From: JAJDZL01 sp965220665
GTDB taxonomy: Bacteria > Pseudomonadota > Gammaproteobacteria > Arenicellales > JAJDZL01
Reading direction: 5' to 3'
Length of the DNA: 64,000 nt
Assembly: GCA_965220665.1 (NCBI GenBank)
Contig: CBDCQQ010000005.1
Coordinates: 2,418,001 to 2,482,000, forward strand
A program made the position numbers and the translations under genes. Below are positions 55,315-63,856 of this stretch, in pieces. The notes beneath the pieces were generated by a model, which ran no database searches, was not told the origin of the DNA, and saw only the letters and a list, made by a program, of their open reading frames with translations. Every line of letters begins with the position of its first letter. Positions within the stretch are counted from its first letter, which is position 1.

Positions 55315-57324
55315 TTGACTGAAGCCGCTGACGCAATGGTGGTCTTTACGCCTTCAGGGCGACGTGGTCGGTTTGCGATAGGTACACCTGTTTTGCAGGC
55401 AGCGAGGGCACTTGGCGTTGATCTAGATTCGGTATGTGGCGGTAGAGCCATGTGCGGTCGGTGTCAAATTGAGTTGAGCACCGGATCTTTTGCCAAGCAC
55501 GGTGTTGAATCGCGAGCCGAACATCTTTCGTCATTCAGTCCGCTTGAAATCAACTACTCAAAAGCGCACGATCTGATTGAGGGGCGGCGTTTGGGCTGCT
55601 CTGTCAAGATTCTTGGTGATGTGATCATCGACGTGCCCCCTGAAAGTCAGGTGCATCGACAAGTTGTCAGGAAGCGTGCTGAAGTACACGACATCAATCT
55701 TGACCCTGTCATTCGCATGTACTATGTTGAAGTACAGGAACCCAACATGTACGATCCTTCTGGTGATCTGCAGCGTATCAAGGACGCACTGGAGTTCGAG
55801 TGGCGACTTGAGAATTTAACGTGCGACTTAAGACAAATTCAAAGAGTGCAAACTACTCTTCGTGAAGGTGAGTGGAGAGTAACGGTCGCGGTACATGACG
55901 CTACTCAAATTGTTGCAGCTTGGCCGGGATTCAAAGGTCACGCTTACGGTTTGGCCTTTGATGTCGGTTCAACCACAATTGCAGCACATCTATGCGATCT
56001 TTCAAGTGGTGAGGTTGTTGAATCTGCTGGCATCATGAATCCGCAGATTCGGTTTGGCGAAGATCTGATGAGCCGGGTATCTTATCTGATGATGAATCCT
56101 GGAAAGGAGGAGACCCTTACAAGGGAGGTGCGCAAAGCGATTCAGAAGCTCAGCGAAGATGTCGCAGCATCTGCTGGCATCGAAGTCACCGACATTCTGG
56201 ATGTTGTTTTTGTTGGAAATCCCGTCATGCACCATCTATTGCTTGGAATCAGTCCAGTAGAACTAGGCGGGGCACCATTTGCTTTGGCGACTGATCAGGC
56301 TGTTAGTATCTGGGCGAGTGAATTGGACCTTACATTTCACTTCAATGCCCGAGCTTTCGTGCTGCCGTGTATCGCCGGGCACGTCGGTGCTGATGCTGCT
56401 GGTATGGTTCTGTCTGAACAGCCTTATTTGAGAGATGAAATGACTCTTTTGGTGGATATTGGTACCAACGCTGAAATAATTCTTGGTAATCGCCATCGTA
56501 TGGTTGCTGCGTCCAGTCCAACTGGTCCGGCTTTTGAAGGTGCTCAAATTTCAAGTGGACAACGGGCTGCACCAGGCGCCATAGAGCGAGTTCGAATTGA
56601 TGAGGAAACGTTATCTCCAAAGTTCAAAGTGATCGGATGCGATCTTTGGTCTACAGACGAAGGGTTTGATGAGGCAGTTTGCAGTACCGGTGTTACCGGA
56701 ATCTGTGGATCAGGAATAATTGAAGTTGTAGCAGAGATGTATCTCGCTGGAGTGATCGATACAAATGGAGTGATTTTGGGAAGAAATGCGGAAAAAAGCG
56801 AGAGGATTGTTGCTGATGGCAGAACATTTGCTTATGTTCTGAACGATTCAGACCCAAAAATCATGATTACACAAAATGATGTTCGGGCAATTCAGCTAGC
56901 CAAAGCGGCACTTTATGCAGGAGTCAGACTTCTGATGGAGCGAATGGATGTGGCTGAGGTTGAAGCGATCCGATTGGCTGGTGCATTTGGCAGTCACGTT
57001 GATGTCAAGTATGCGATGATTCTGGGTCTGATTCCCGATTGTGAACTCAGTCAAGTAACCTCAGCAGGCAATGCTGCCGGTACTGGTGCAAGAATTGCTT
57101 TACTGGACAGACAGTCCAGAGTAGAAATACAGCACATTGTCCGCAATATTGAGAAAGTTGAAACTGCGGTTGAACCCAGTTTTCAAGCTCATTTTGTTGA
57201 TGCGATGGCCATCCCTCACAAATCGGCCAAGTACAAACACTTAAGCACAGTTGTGGATCTGCCCGCGCAAACATCAGAATCGTCCAACGATTCTGAACGG
57301 CGCAGACGGCGTCGAAGAAGGTAG
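55315..57324 (+). CDS. Corrinoid activator, ASKHA ATPase with N-terminal ferredoxin (RACo/DUF4445)
   Basis: A 669-residue protein. An N-terminal 2Fe-2S domain has the ligands C41-x5-C47-x2-C50 (DSVCGGRAMCGRC) and a further Cys in RRLGCSV. The C-terminal ASKHA fold (about 200-630) includes GLAFDVGSTTIAAHL, LLVDIGTNAEIILGNR and IRLAGAFGSHVD. Such RACo-type proteins reductively reactivate oxidised cob(II)alamin with ATP. The sequence ends in eight consecutive arginines. The start at 55315 is a TTG; ATG at 55336 is an alternative. Confidence 0.92.
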   Translation: MTEAADAMVVFTPSGRRGRFAIGTPVLQAARALGVDLDSVCGGRAMCGRCQIELSTGSFAKHGVESRAEHLSSFSPLEINYSKAHDLIEGRRLGCSVKILGDVIIDVPPESQVHRQVVRKRAEVHDINLDPVIRMYYVEVQEPNMYDPSGDLQRIKDALEFEWRLENLTCDLRQIQRVQTTLREGEWRVTVAVHDATQIVAAWPGFKGHAYGLAFDVGSTTIAAHLCDLSSGEVVESAGIMNPQIRFGEDLMSRVSYLMMNPGKEETLTREVRKAIQKLSEDVAASAGIEVTDILDVVFVGNPVMHHLLLGISPVELGGAPFALATDQAVSIWASELDLTFHFNARAFVLPCIAGHVGADAAGMVLSEQPYLRDEMTLLVDIGTNAEIILGNRHRMVAASSPTGPAFEGAQISSGQRAAPGAIERVRIDEETLSPKFKVIGCDLWSTDEGFDEAVCSTGVTGICGSGIIEVVAEMYLAGVIDTNGVILGRNAEKSERIVADGRTFAYVLNDSDPKIMITQNDVRAIQLAKAALYAGVRLLMERMDVAEVEAIRLAGAFGSHVDVKYAMILGLIPDCELSQVTSAGNAAGTGARIALLDRQSRVEIQHIVRNIEKVETAVEPSFQAHFVDAMAIPHKSAKYKHLSTVVDLPAQTSESSNDSERRRRRRRR

Positions 57325-57328
57325 TGAA

Positions 57329-58771
57329 TTGTCGCGGTTGAATGCTGATTTAATCATTCGCGGCGGCCAGGTTATTGACGGTAGCGGCGGAGATTCATTC
57401 TTCGCCGACGTTGCAGTCAGACAGGGGAGAATTGCTGCAATTGGCGCACTTGAAGACTGGAGTTGCGATAAATCAGTTAATGCTGATGGAAAATGCGTCG
57501 CACCTGGATTCATTGATGCTCACACGCACGATGATCGAATCCTTCTGTCCAACCCTGATATGCTGCCTAAGATCAGTCAAGGAGTTACGACGGTTGTCGC
57601 GGGCAATTGCGGTGTAAGTCTCGCTCCACTAATTGGTCGCGACCCGCCACCACCACTGAATTTACTAGGAGGTAAAGATTGGTATCGATTTCCATCAGCT
57701 CGTGCTTATGTTGAAGAACTTGAACAATCCCCGCCTGCGGTGAACAGCATTATGTTGGTTGGACATTCGACTCTCAGAGTAGCCACGATGGACCGTCTCG
57801 ACCGACCCGCGACCGAAGCGGAAATTCTTGAAATGGAGCGTTTGGTTGATTCAGCAATGGAAGCCGGGTATGCCGGGTTCAGTACTGGACTAGAGTATCC
57901 GCCTGCAATTGCCTCATCAGAAAGCGAAGTGATTCGACTGGCTACACGCGCAGCAAAAGCCAAAGGTGTCTATACCACACACATGCGGAACGAAAGTGAT
58001 CACATCGACATGTCGATTGACGAGACAATTCGTGTCGCAAAGGATGCAGGCATTCGAACCGTTATTTCCCATCACAAAACCTGTGGCAAGAAAAACTGGG
58101 GTAGAACACAGGCTACACTGATGCAGATTCAGGATGCTCAACAAACCGTCAAGTTAAATTTTGATGTTTATCCCTATATCGCAAGTTCAACTTCCCTGTT
58201 ACCACAGTATTTACCGCATGCTGATCGAATCCTGGTGACATGGTCCGATGCTTACCCGGAATTGACGGGAACGGAACTTAGCACAATCTGTGAAGATTGG
58301 GGTGTTTCCGCAGAGCAGGCTGTCGAAATGCTTTCGCCTGCCGGTGCAATCTATTTTCAGATGGATGAAGCCGATTTGCAGCGAGTGCTAAAATTTCCCG
58401 GTGCAATGATCGGTTCCGATGGTCTGCCTAGCGATCGTTTTCCGCATCCGCGTTTATGGGGAACGTTTCCTAGGGTGATTGGTCACTATGCAAGAGATTT
58501 GGGACTATTCCCATTGGAAGAGGCTGTCGCTCGAATGACCGGAAATACTGCCACTACATTTGGAATTTCCGATCGCGGGTTCATTCGGAAGGGTATGAGT
58601 GCAGATATAGTCATATTTGACCCAGACACCATTCTGGACCGAGCGACATTTGAAAATCCAATCCAACCTGCGGACGGTATTGATTCAGTTTACGTCAATG
58701 GTGAGCTGATCTATAGCGATAGTAGCTGGACTGGAAACAGGCCAGGACAGGTACTCAAGACGATCGCATAA
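57329..58771 (+). CDS. N-acyl-D-amino-acid deacylase (amidohydrolase)
   Basis: A 480-residue amidohydrolase with ADLIIRGGQVIDGSGG at the start, the metal motif H65-x-H67 in GFIDAHTHDD, then GNCGVSLAPL, GFSTGLEYPP, HMRNESDH, ISHHKTCG and the late Asp in SDGLPSDRF. The family cleaves N-acyl-D-amino acids or related amides; some act on dihydroorotase-like substrates. Its TTG start at 57329 is four bases after the activator stop, with a GAAGG site inside that gene, so it is translationally linked to the corrinoid operon. Confidence 0.87.
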   Translation: MSRLNADLIIRGGQVIDGSGGDSFFADVAVRQGRIAAIGALEDWSCDKSVNADGKCVAPGFIDAHTHDDRILLSNPDMLPKISQGVTTVVAGNCGVSLAPLIGRDPPPPLNLLGGKDWYRFPSARAYVEELEQSPPAVNSIMLVGHSTLRVATMDRLDRPATEAEILEMERLVDSAMEAGYAGFSTGLEYPPAIASSESEVIRLATRAAKAKGVYTTHMRNESDHIDMSIDETIRVAKDAGIRTVISHHKTCGKKNWGRTQATLMQIQDAQQTVKLNFDVYPYIASSTSLLPQYLPHADRILVTWSDAYPELTGTELSTICEDWGVSAEQAVEMLSPAGAIYFQMDEADLQRVLKFPGAMIGSDGLPSDRFPHPRLWGTFPRVIGHYARDLGLFPLEEAVARMTGNTATTFGISDRGFIRKGMSADIVIFDPDTILDRATFENPIQPADGIDSVYVNGELIYSDSSWTGNRPGQVLKTIA

Positions 58772-58838
58772 CTTGTGATTGCTACTGACAAGTGCTGATT
58801 ACCTAGCCTTAGTTTCTGTAGCGCGCCCCACATCTCCA

Positions 58839-60827
58839 CTATGCGGGCTGCACTCTCACATCAACATCCCCTTGCACTGTTACGGTGATTCTCGATTCAA
58901 TGAAAATCGAGTGGCCGCCAAGTCCCTGAACAATAATGTCTGAGCGCTGAGCTGATGTGTCTGCATTTGCAGTTTTTGATACGGCTGCGCGCTGATTTGC
59001 CAGTTCTTCCAGTTCCCGGGTAGCCGCATCTGCAGCATCATCAAGGTTGTCGTAGTCCTTAATACCGCTTGGTGTGTGCGCTCGATAAATACCTTCAGCT
59101 GGGGATGTTATCAGACTTGATACGCGTTGCATTACAGTACCGATTGCAGCCCCGACTGCATTGCCAATTTCGTGGAATTTAGCGATATCTGCTTTGGTGT
59201 TCAGGCGTTTGGCAACCTGCGGATATATTGATCGCGCGGGTGCACCAACCACCGCCAGTACACCCGCAAAGTGCAATTGGACATCAAGCAACTTGGATCG
59301 TTCAGAACCAACCGCACGATTCAACAGATATTCACTCAAGCCAGACTTTGGAACCTTGAATTCTTCGGAAACAGCAATCGCTTCGATTAGACTGGAACTT
59401 GACTTTTGAACCATTAGTTCAACTACCGCTTTTGCGAACTCGGTGGTATTGCTAAATGAGTCGCCTGTCCGATCAGACAGGTGCCTTTGCCAGATTTCTG
59501 CACCGAGATTTGCCGAATCAACTGACCAACGGTCCAAATTTCCTAACACATGTAAAGCATCAGTTGGTGTAAACGCGGCCATGTGAACAAGATCGAGTGT
59601 TCGCGTTCGTCGAAAGGCCCTTTGCATGGCCGGATCTTTGAAAAGTTCGTCGCAGCGAATGGGTGCGTGCTCGAGGAGGTCCCACAATCTGCGGTCGCTT
59701 CTGGTTAGCCCGTTTAAGTCTTCTGATTCTTTACGACGAAGTAAAAAACAGCCTTGATATTCCTGCCATTTCTCCGCCAGCTGTTCTTGTAATATTTTCA
59801 AAATATCGGGATACTGCTGTCCAAGGCATGACAAAGGCAGCGCGCGATTCGGGCCAACAATCAATGGAGAGCTTGTCGAGACAATACTGTCTCCGCCCAA
59901 ACCGACGGTGTAAACATCTACCGCTTCAACGAAAGTTCGAAACCCTCCGATCATGGCACCATCTCGCGCAATTCTAGGATTGCCATTTCTCAGAACGGCA
60001 ATGTCGGTTGTTGTACCTCCGATGTCGGAAACAACAGCAACTGGGGACTTTGCCAAGTGGACAGCACCAATGATGCTGGCAGCAGGACCAGAAAGTATGG
60101 TTTCGACAGGTCTCACCATCGCCAACTCAGCGCCCATCATGGAACCATCACCTTTGACAACCATTAATGGAGATTTGATATTTTTGGCAGCGAGTTCCGA
60201 TCGAACAGTCTTGATCAGCTGTGAAATTGGTGCAATCAGTCTGGCATTCAGCACTGCAGTCATCGCCCGACGTGGCGCGTTTAGACTGGCAGTCAGTTCA
60301 AATGTGCAAGTGACCGGTTTGTCTGTCAGTTCAAGCACCAAATTTCGAACTGCAACTTCGTGTTCAGTGTTGCGCACTGAAAACAGGGCTGCGACGGTGA
60401 ATGCGGTGACAGAAGGAGCATGACGTAGAATTGCCGCTTTTGCTGATTCCAAGTCGAGTGTCTGACACTCGTCGCCGATCGCTGTGTGTCCACCTTTGAT
60501 GAACTCCACCGGGTCTGTTCCGATTGCTTTCCTAAGGTCTGCGCGATCTAATGCCTCAGGTCGGTAGCCGATCAGTAGTAGACAGACCGTACCGCCTCTT
60601 CCCTCAACGATGGCATTCGTTGCCAGTGTTGTTGAAATCGAGGTCACTTGAACTAGGTCGGACAGCGCCTTGTCAGGATCAGAATCGATCAGTTCGATTA
60701 CATTTCGAATGCCAACTGCGAGATCGTAGTGTGTAGTCAGTGATTTGGCGGTTCGAAGCAGACCTTTGTGACTGTCATAAAGAACAGCATCGGTAAACGT
60801 ACCTCCTGTATCAATTCCAAGTCGCAT
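58839..60827 (-). CDS. Hydantoinase/oxoprolinase family protein (HyuA-like)
   Basis: A 662-residue HyuA-type ATPase of the ASKHA superfamily. The first ATPase motif is MRLGIDTGGTFTDAVLYD at the N-terminus, and the second is VVSDIGGTTTDIAVLRNG near the middle, followed by VGLGGDSIVS. HyuA normally acts with HyuB, which is not found in this window. In related genomes such proteins also occur near corrinoid methyltransferases. It is transcribed opposite to the cluster and convergent with the deacylase gene. Confidence 0.83.
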   Translation of the reverse strand: MRLGIDTGGTFTDAVLYDSHKGLLRTAKSLTTHYDLAVGIRNVIELIDSDPDKALSDLVQVTSISTTLATNAIVEGRGGTVCLLLIGYRPEALDRADLRKAIGTDPVEFIKGGHTAIGDECQTLDLESAKAAILRHAPSVTAFTVAALFSVRNTEHEVAVRNLVLELTDKPVTCTFELTASLNAPRRAMTAVLNARLIAPISQLIKTVRSELAAKNIKSPLMVVKGDGSMMGAELAMVRPVETILSGPAASIIGAVHLAKSPVAVVSDIGGTTTDIAVLRNGNPRIARDGAMIGGFRTFVEAVDVYTVGLGGDSIVSTSSPLIVGPNRALPLSCLGQQYPDILKILQEQLAEKWQEYQGCFLLRRKESEDLNGLTRSDRRLWDLLEHAPIRCDELFKDPAMQRAFRRTRTLDLVHMAAFTPTDALHVLGNLDRWSVDSANLGAEIWQRHLSDRTGDSFSNTTEFAKAVVELMVQKSSSSLIEAIAVSEEFKVPKSGLSEYLLNRAVGSERSKLLDVQLHFAGVLAVVGAPARSIYPQVAKRLNTKADIAKFHEIGNAVGAAIGTVMQRVSSLITSPAEGIYRAHTPSGIKDYDNLDDAADAATRELEELANQRAAVSKTANADTSAQRSDIIVQGLGGHSIFIESRITVTVQGDVDVRVQPA

Positions 60828-60930
60828 AAGCTCAATCCGAAAAAACGGGATAATATATCTGAACGGTTTCAATCGGTTTGAAGATTGTTGAAACCTAAAA
60901 AACGATTACTCCGAATTGGAACAGCTAATT

Positions 60931-61917
60931 ATGTCAACATCCGCATGGGATTTGAGCGATTCAGAAGCACTGGCGCTTGCAGTGCAAAGTGATGAACTGT
61001 TGGACATTACTGAATCCATAAACTTAGAAGGTGTCTGGGCACCATGTTTAACCCCGATACACGCTGATTTATCGATTGACGATGCCCGCCTGTTCGAACA
61101 TGTCGACTGGCTTTTATCCAATGGATGCAGTGGTATCGTTTTGTTCGGTACGACTGGTGAGGCTGCCTCCTTTTCTGCGACCGAGCGGATGCAAGCTTTG
61201 GAAACATTGATAATTCGCGGAGTTTCTACATCTAGAATTATTGTGGGCAATGGATTTACAGCGATCAGTGATACTGTGCAGGTAACCAAGCATGCGGTCG
61301 CTCAAGGTTGCAGGGCGGTGCTGATGATTCCGCCGTTCTACTTCAAAGATCCGACGGACTCTGGTCTGATATCAACCTACAGACAGGTAATTGATGAAAC
61401 CAATTGCCCGGGTCTGAAGGTTTTACTCTATCACTTTCCTCGGATGAGTACTGTTCCGATTTCATATCGGTTGATTGATGCATTGATTGAATCTCACGGT
61501 GATGTGGTTGCAGGTCTTAAAGATTCGACTGGTGACTGGCAGAGTGTCGAGGGCTTTATTAATAGATATCCCGATTTGGCGATTTTTCCGGGCACTGACG
61601 CGTTGCTGCTGAAAGGACTTTGTGCTGGCGGTGCGGGCACGATTACTGCTACTGCCGACATCAACCCGCACGGTATTGGCCATGTTTTTGATTTGTGGCG
61701 CCAAGGAGAGCAAGCCAAGGATGCACAGACTCGAGTGGAAGCCATTCGTTCGATTGTCTCTGAATACCCTCTTGCGGCTGCACTGAAAGCAGTTCACGCC
61801 GTTTATCGGTCTGATTCAAACTGGAATAGACTGCGACCACCCCTCGCTACGCTCAGCGATGCTGATCAAGCTGCCCTGATGAACTCACTTGATCAGGTTG
61901 GATTTCAATTGGCTTGA
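60931..61917 (+). CDS. Dihydrodipicolinate synthase family aldolase/lyase
   Basis: A 328-residue TIM-barrel protein of the DHDPS/NAL class I aldolase family. The Schiff-base lysine is K197 in VAGLKDSTGDW, the general acid Tyr is Y167 in LLYHFPR, and GTTGEAAS is the phosphate/carboxylate-binding loop. About 35 extra residues precede the barrel. Enzymes in this family cleave or condense pyruvate with an aldehyde. It is divergent from the HyuA-like gene and likely catabolic rather than lysine biosynthesis. Confidence 0.87.
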   Translation: MSTSAWDLSDSEALALAVQSDELLDITESINLEGVWAPCLTPIHADLSIDDARLFEHVDWLLSNGCSGIVLFGTTGEAASFSATERMQALETLIIRGVSTSRIIVGNGFTAISDTVQVTKHAVAQGCRAVLMIPPFYFKDPTDSGLISTYRQVIDETNCPGLKVLLYHFPRMSTVPISYRLIDALIESHGDVVAGLKDSTGDWQSVEGFINRYPDLAIFPGTDALLLKGLCAGGAGTITATADINPHGIGHVFDLWRQGEQAKDAQTRVEAIRSIVSEYPLAAALKAVHAVYRSDSNWNRLRPPLATLSDADQAALMNSLDQVGFQLA

Positions 61918-61930
61918 GTGAGGTGGCCAA

Positions 61931-62923
61931 CTAGCTAATTTTGACGACAACGCGACCGACTATTGAACCGCTCATGAACTGATCAAATGCTTCAGGCAAT
62001 TGGTCAAACTCAATGACTTGACGGACAATCAGATCGAGGTTTTCGGGTTTTAAGTCGCTGCACATTCTTTCCCACGCATTGTCGCGAACTTCAACAGGCA
62101 TCTCAAGCGAATTGATTCCAAGCAACGATACGCCGCGCAGAATAAACGGCATGACGGTTGTACCCAGCTTGATTCCTCCTGCGAGTCCGACTGAACCAAT
62201 GTTGCCCCAAGGTACGACGGTACGGGTCAGCCACGCCAGTGTATCGCCACCTACGTTGTCAACTGCACCACCCCAGACGGCTTTTTCTAGCGGTCTGCTT
62301 CCCATTTCTAGCGAGTTGCGGTCAATCAGATCGGACGCACCTAATTTCTTCAAATATTCTTTATGCTCTTTCTTTCCGGTAAATGCAATCACTTCATAAC
62401 CTAGTTTGGCAAACATACTGATTGCAAAACTTCCAACCCCACCAGTTGCCCCTGTTACGACTATCGGTCCACGCGATGGGACTTGACCATTGTCTTCCAT
62501 ACGAATCACAGCTATTGCAGCAGTAAATCCGGCTGTACCAAAAGCCATTGCTTCATACTCACTTAGCCCAGAAGGCATGGGAACGACGCAATTTCCAGGA
62601 ATCCGGGCATACTCCGAGTATCCACCATCCAGAACTTCGGAAAGACCACAGCCTACGACCAGCACTGAATCGCCTTCCTTGTGTCGAGAGTCAGTGGACT
62701 GAATAACCGTACCTGCAAGATCAATTCCGCCATTGAGCGGGTATTTCCTCAGGATTCTGCCTTTACCTGTGGCCGCTAAAGCATCCTTGTAATTGATCGT
62801 TGAATGTGATACTTTAATCACGACATCGCCTTCAGTCAGGTCGTCGACACTGAGTTCGGTAAACCCGGCTGAAATGCTCTTGTCATCATTCATATGAATG
62901 CGGAAGCTGCGAAAATCTTGCAT
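61931..62923 (-). CDS. acuI: AcuI/YhdH-type quinone oxidoreductase (acrylyl-CoA reductase-like)
   Basis: A 330-residue medium-chain dehydrogenase/reductase. SHSTINYKDALAATGKGRILRKYPLNGGIDLAGTV is characteristic of YhdH/AcuI, and VVTGATGGVGSFAISMFAKLGYEVIAFTGK is the NADPH-binding Rossmann motif. It lacks the catalytic zinc site. AcuI reduces acrylyl-CoA to propionyl-CoA in DMSP and 3-carbon acid catabolism. The ATG at 62923 has GGAG seven bases upstream. It is convergent with the DHDPS-like gene. Confidence 0.87.
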   Translation of the reverse strand: MQDFRSFRIHMNDDKSISAGFTELSVDDLTEGDVVIKVSHSTINYKDALAATGKGRILRKYPLNGGIDLAGTVIQSTDSRHKEGDSVLVVGCGLSEVLDGGYSEYARIPGNCVVPMPSGLSEYEAMAFGTAGFTAAIAVIRMEDNGQVPSRGPIVVTGATGGVGSFAISMFAKLGYEVIAFTGKKEHKEYLKKLGASDLIDRNSLEMGSRPLEKAVWGGAVDNVGGDTLAWLTRTVVPWGNIGSVGLAGGIKLGTTVMPFILRGVSLLGINSLEMPVEVRDNAWERMCSDLKPENLDLIVRQVIEFDQLPEAFDQFMSGSIVGRVVVKIS

Positions 62924-62935
62924 GAAATTCTCCAT

Positions 62936-63558
62936 TTGATTTTGCTGGAAGATAGGAAATACTGGCTAGCAGTCTAAGTTACAGTACTGACTGTCAAGTT
63001 GACTAATCACCAATACATCAAGGCGCAAATGCATAGGTTGAAAGCATAACTATATCGCAAATTTAACTGGTATTCTGTTCAGTGTACCGGAAGGAATGAT
63101 TCACATTGAATTTGAAAAAATTGAAAAAAGTTAGGTCGCATTGTTCTAAATTCGTTGGGGAAAAATTTTTCATCAGCCTTGTAACCTTTAAAAGAGATTT
63201 TCAGTTGCCATCCAGTGGGTGAAACTGGTTTATTTTGTTAACTCTTTAATTTTAGAGGGTATTTTTTGTGTCACAATCTCCAATAATGGATAAGGGTGAA
63301 GCATTTGGATCGAAAAGCAGTGGCTTGAAGTAACCAATGAGCACTCATTTTGTAAGAATTACTTAGTAATCGTTAGTATGTCTAAATTGATGACAGAGTT
63401 CGAATTCTTGAGGACTTTCAAAAAATACATGACTATGTGTCATCTGCAACTTGAACATTAGATTCACCTCAATCCGAATTTTAAAGACTAGCGGTACGAG
63501 TTTGAAATCATACCTTCCAGACCTATCAAATCAGAGCATAAGGAATCGTACGGCGTAC
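62936..63558. other. Intergenic region, A+T rich
   Basis: About 620 bp with runs of A and T. It must hold the acuI promoter near 62930-63000. I see no coding frame supported by family resemblance and no RNA gene. Confidence 0.4.
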
Positions 63559-63856
63559 TCATTCAAAGTGTCGCATTGGAGACATCCGTTGATGAAGAAT
63601 CCGAATCACAGAAATTCCCTATTCGGTAAGCCGATAATAGACTACGTGATGTGCAATGGGTAAACGGCGATAGTTCTTTCGAATGTGGTCACATTTTGTG
63701 CCGAGTTGTGGGTTGTTGACAATTTGATCAAAAGCAGCGCTAGATTTGACACTGTTATTGTTGGCCAGTGCTATCCCTCAGTTGTCATAGGTGTAAACCC
63801 ATATGTTTTCCAAATCTCGCTCTGCTTCAGGTGATAATCGACATTCAGCAAGATAT
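63559..63856 (-). pseudogene. Decayed parE toxin gene
   Basis: Conceptual translation gives CRLSPEAERDLENIWVYTYDN, then a stop where ParE has Trp, then FDQIVNNPQLGTKCDHIRKN, YRRLPIAHHVVYYRLTE, a TAG where ParE has Gln, and GISVIRILHQRMSPMRHFE. This is the ParE fold sequence with at least two stop codons; the first ATG is also out of frame. The toxin is therefore inactive. Confidence 0.82.

Noticed and set aside
62887..62900. Perfect 14-bp palindrome CATTCATATGAATG
   Set aside because: It lies inside the acuI coding sequence near its start and has no second copy nearby; probably chance.
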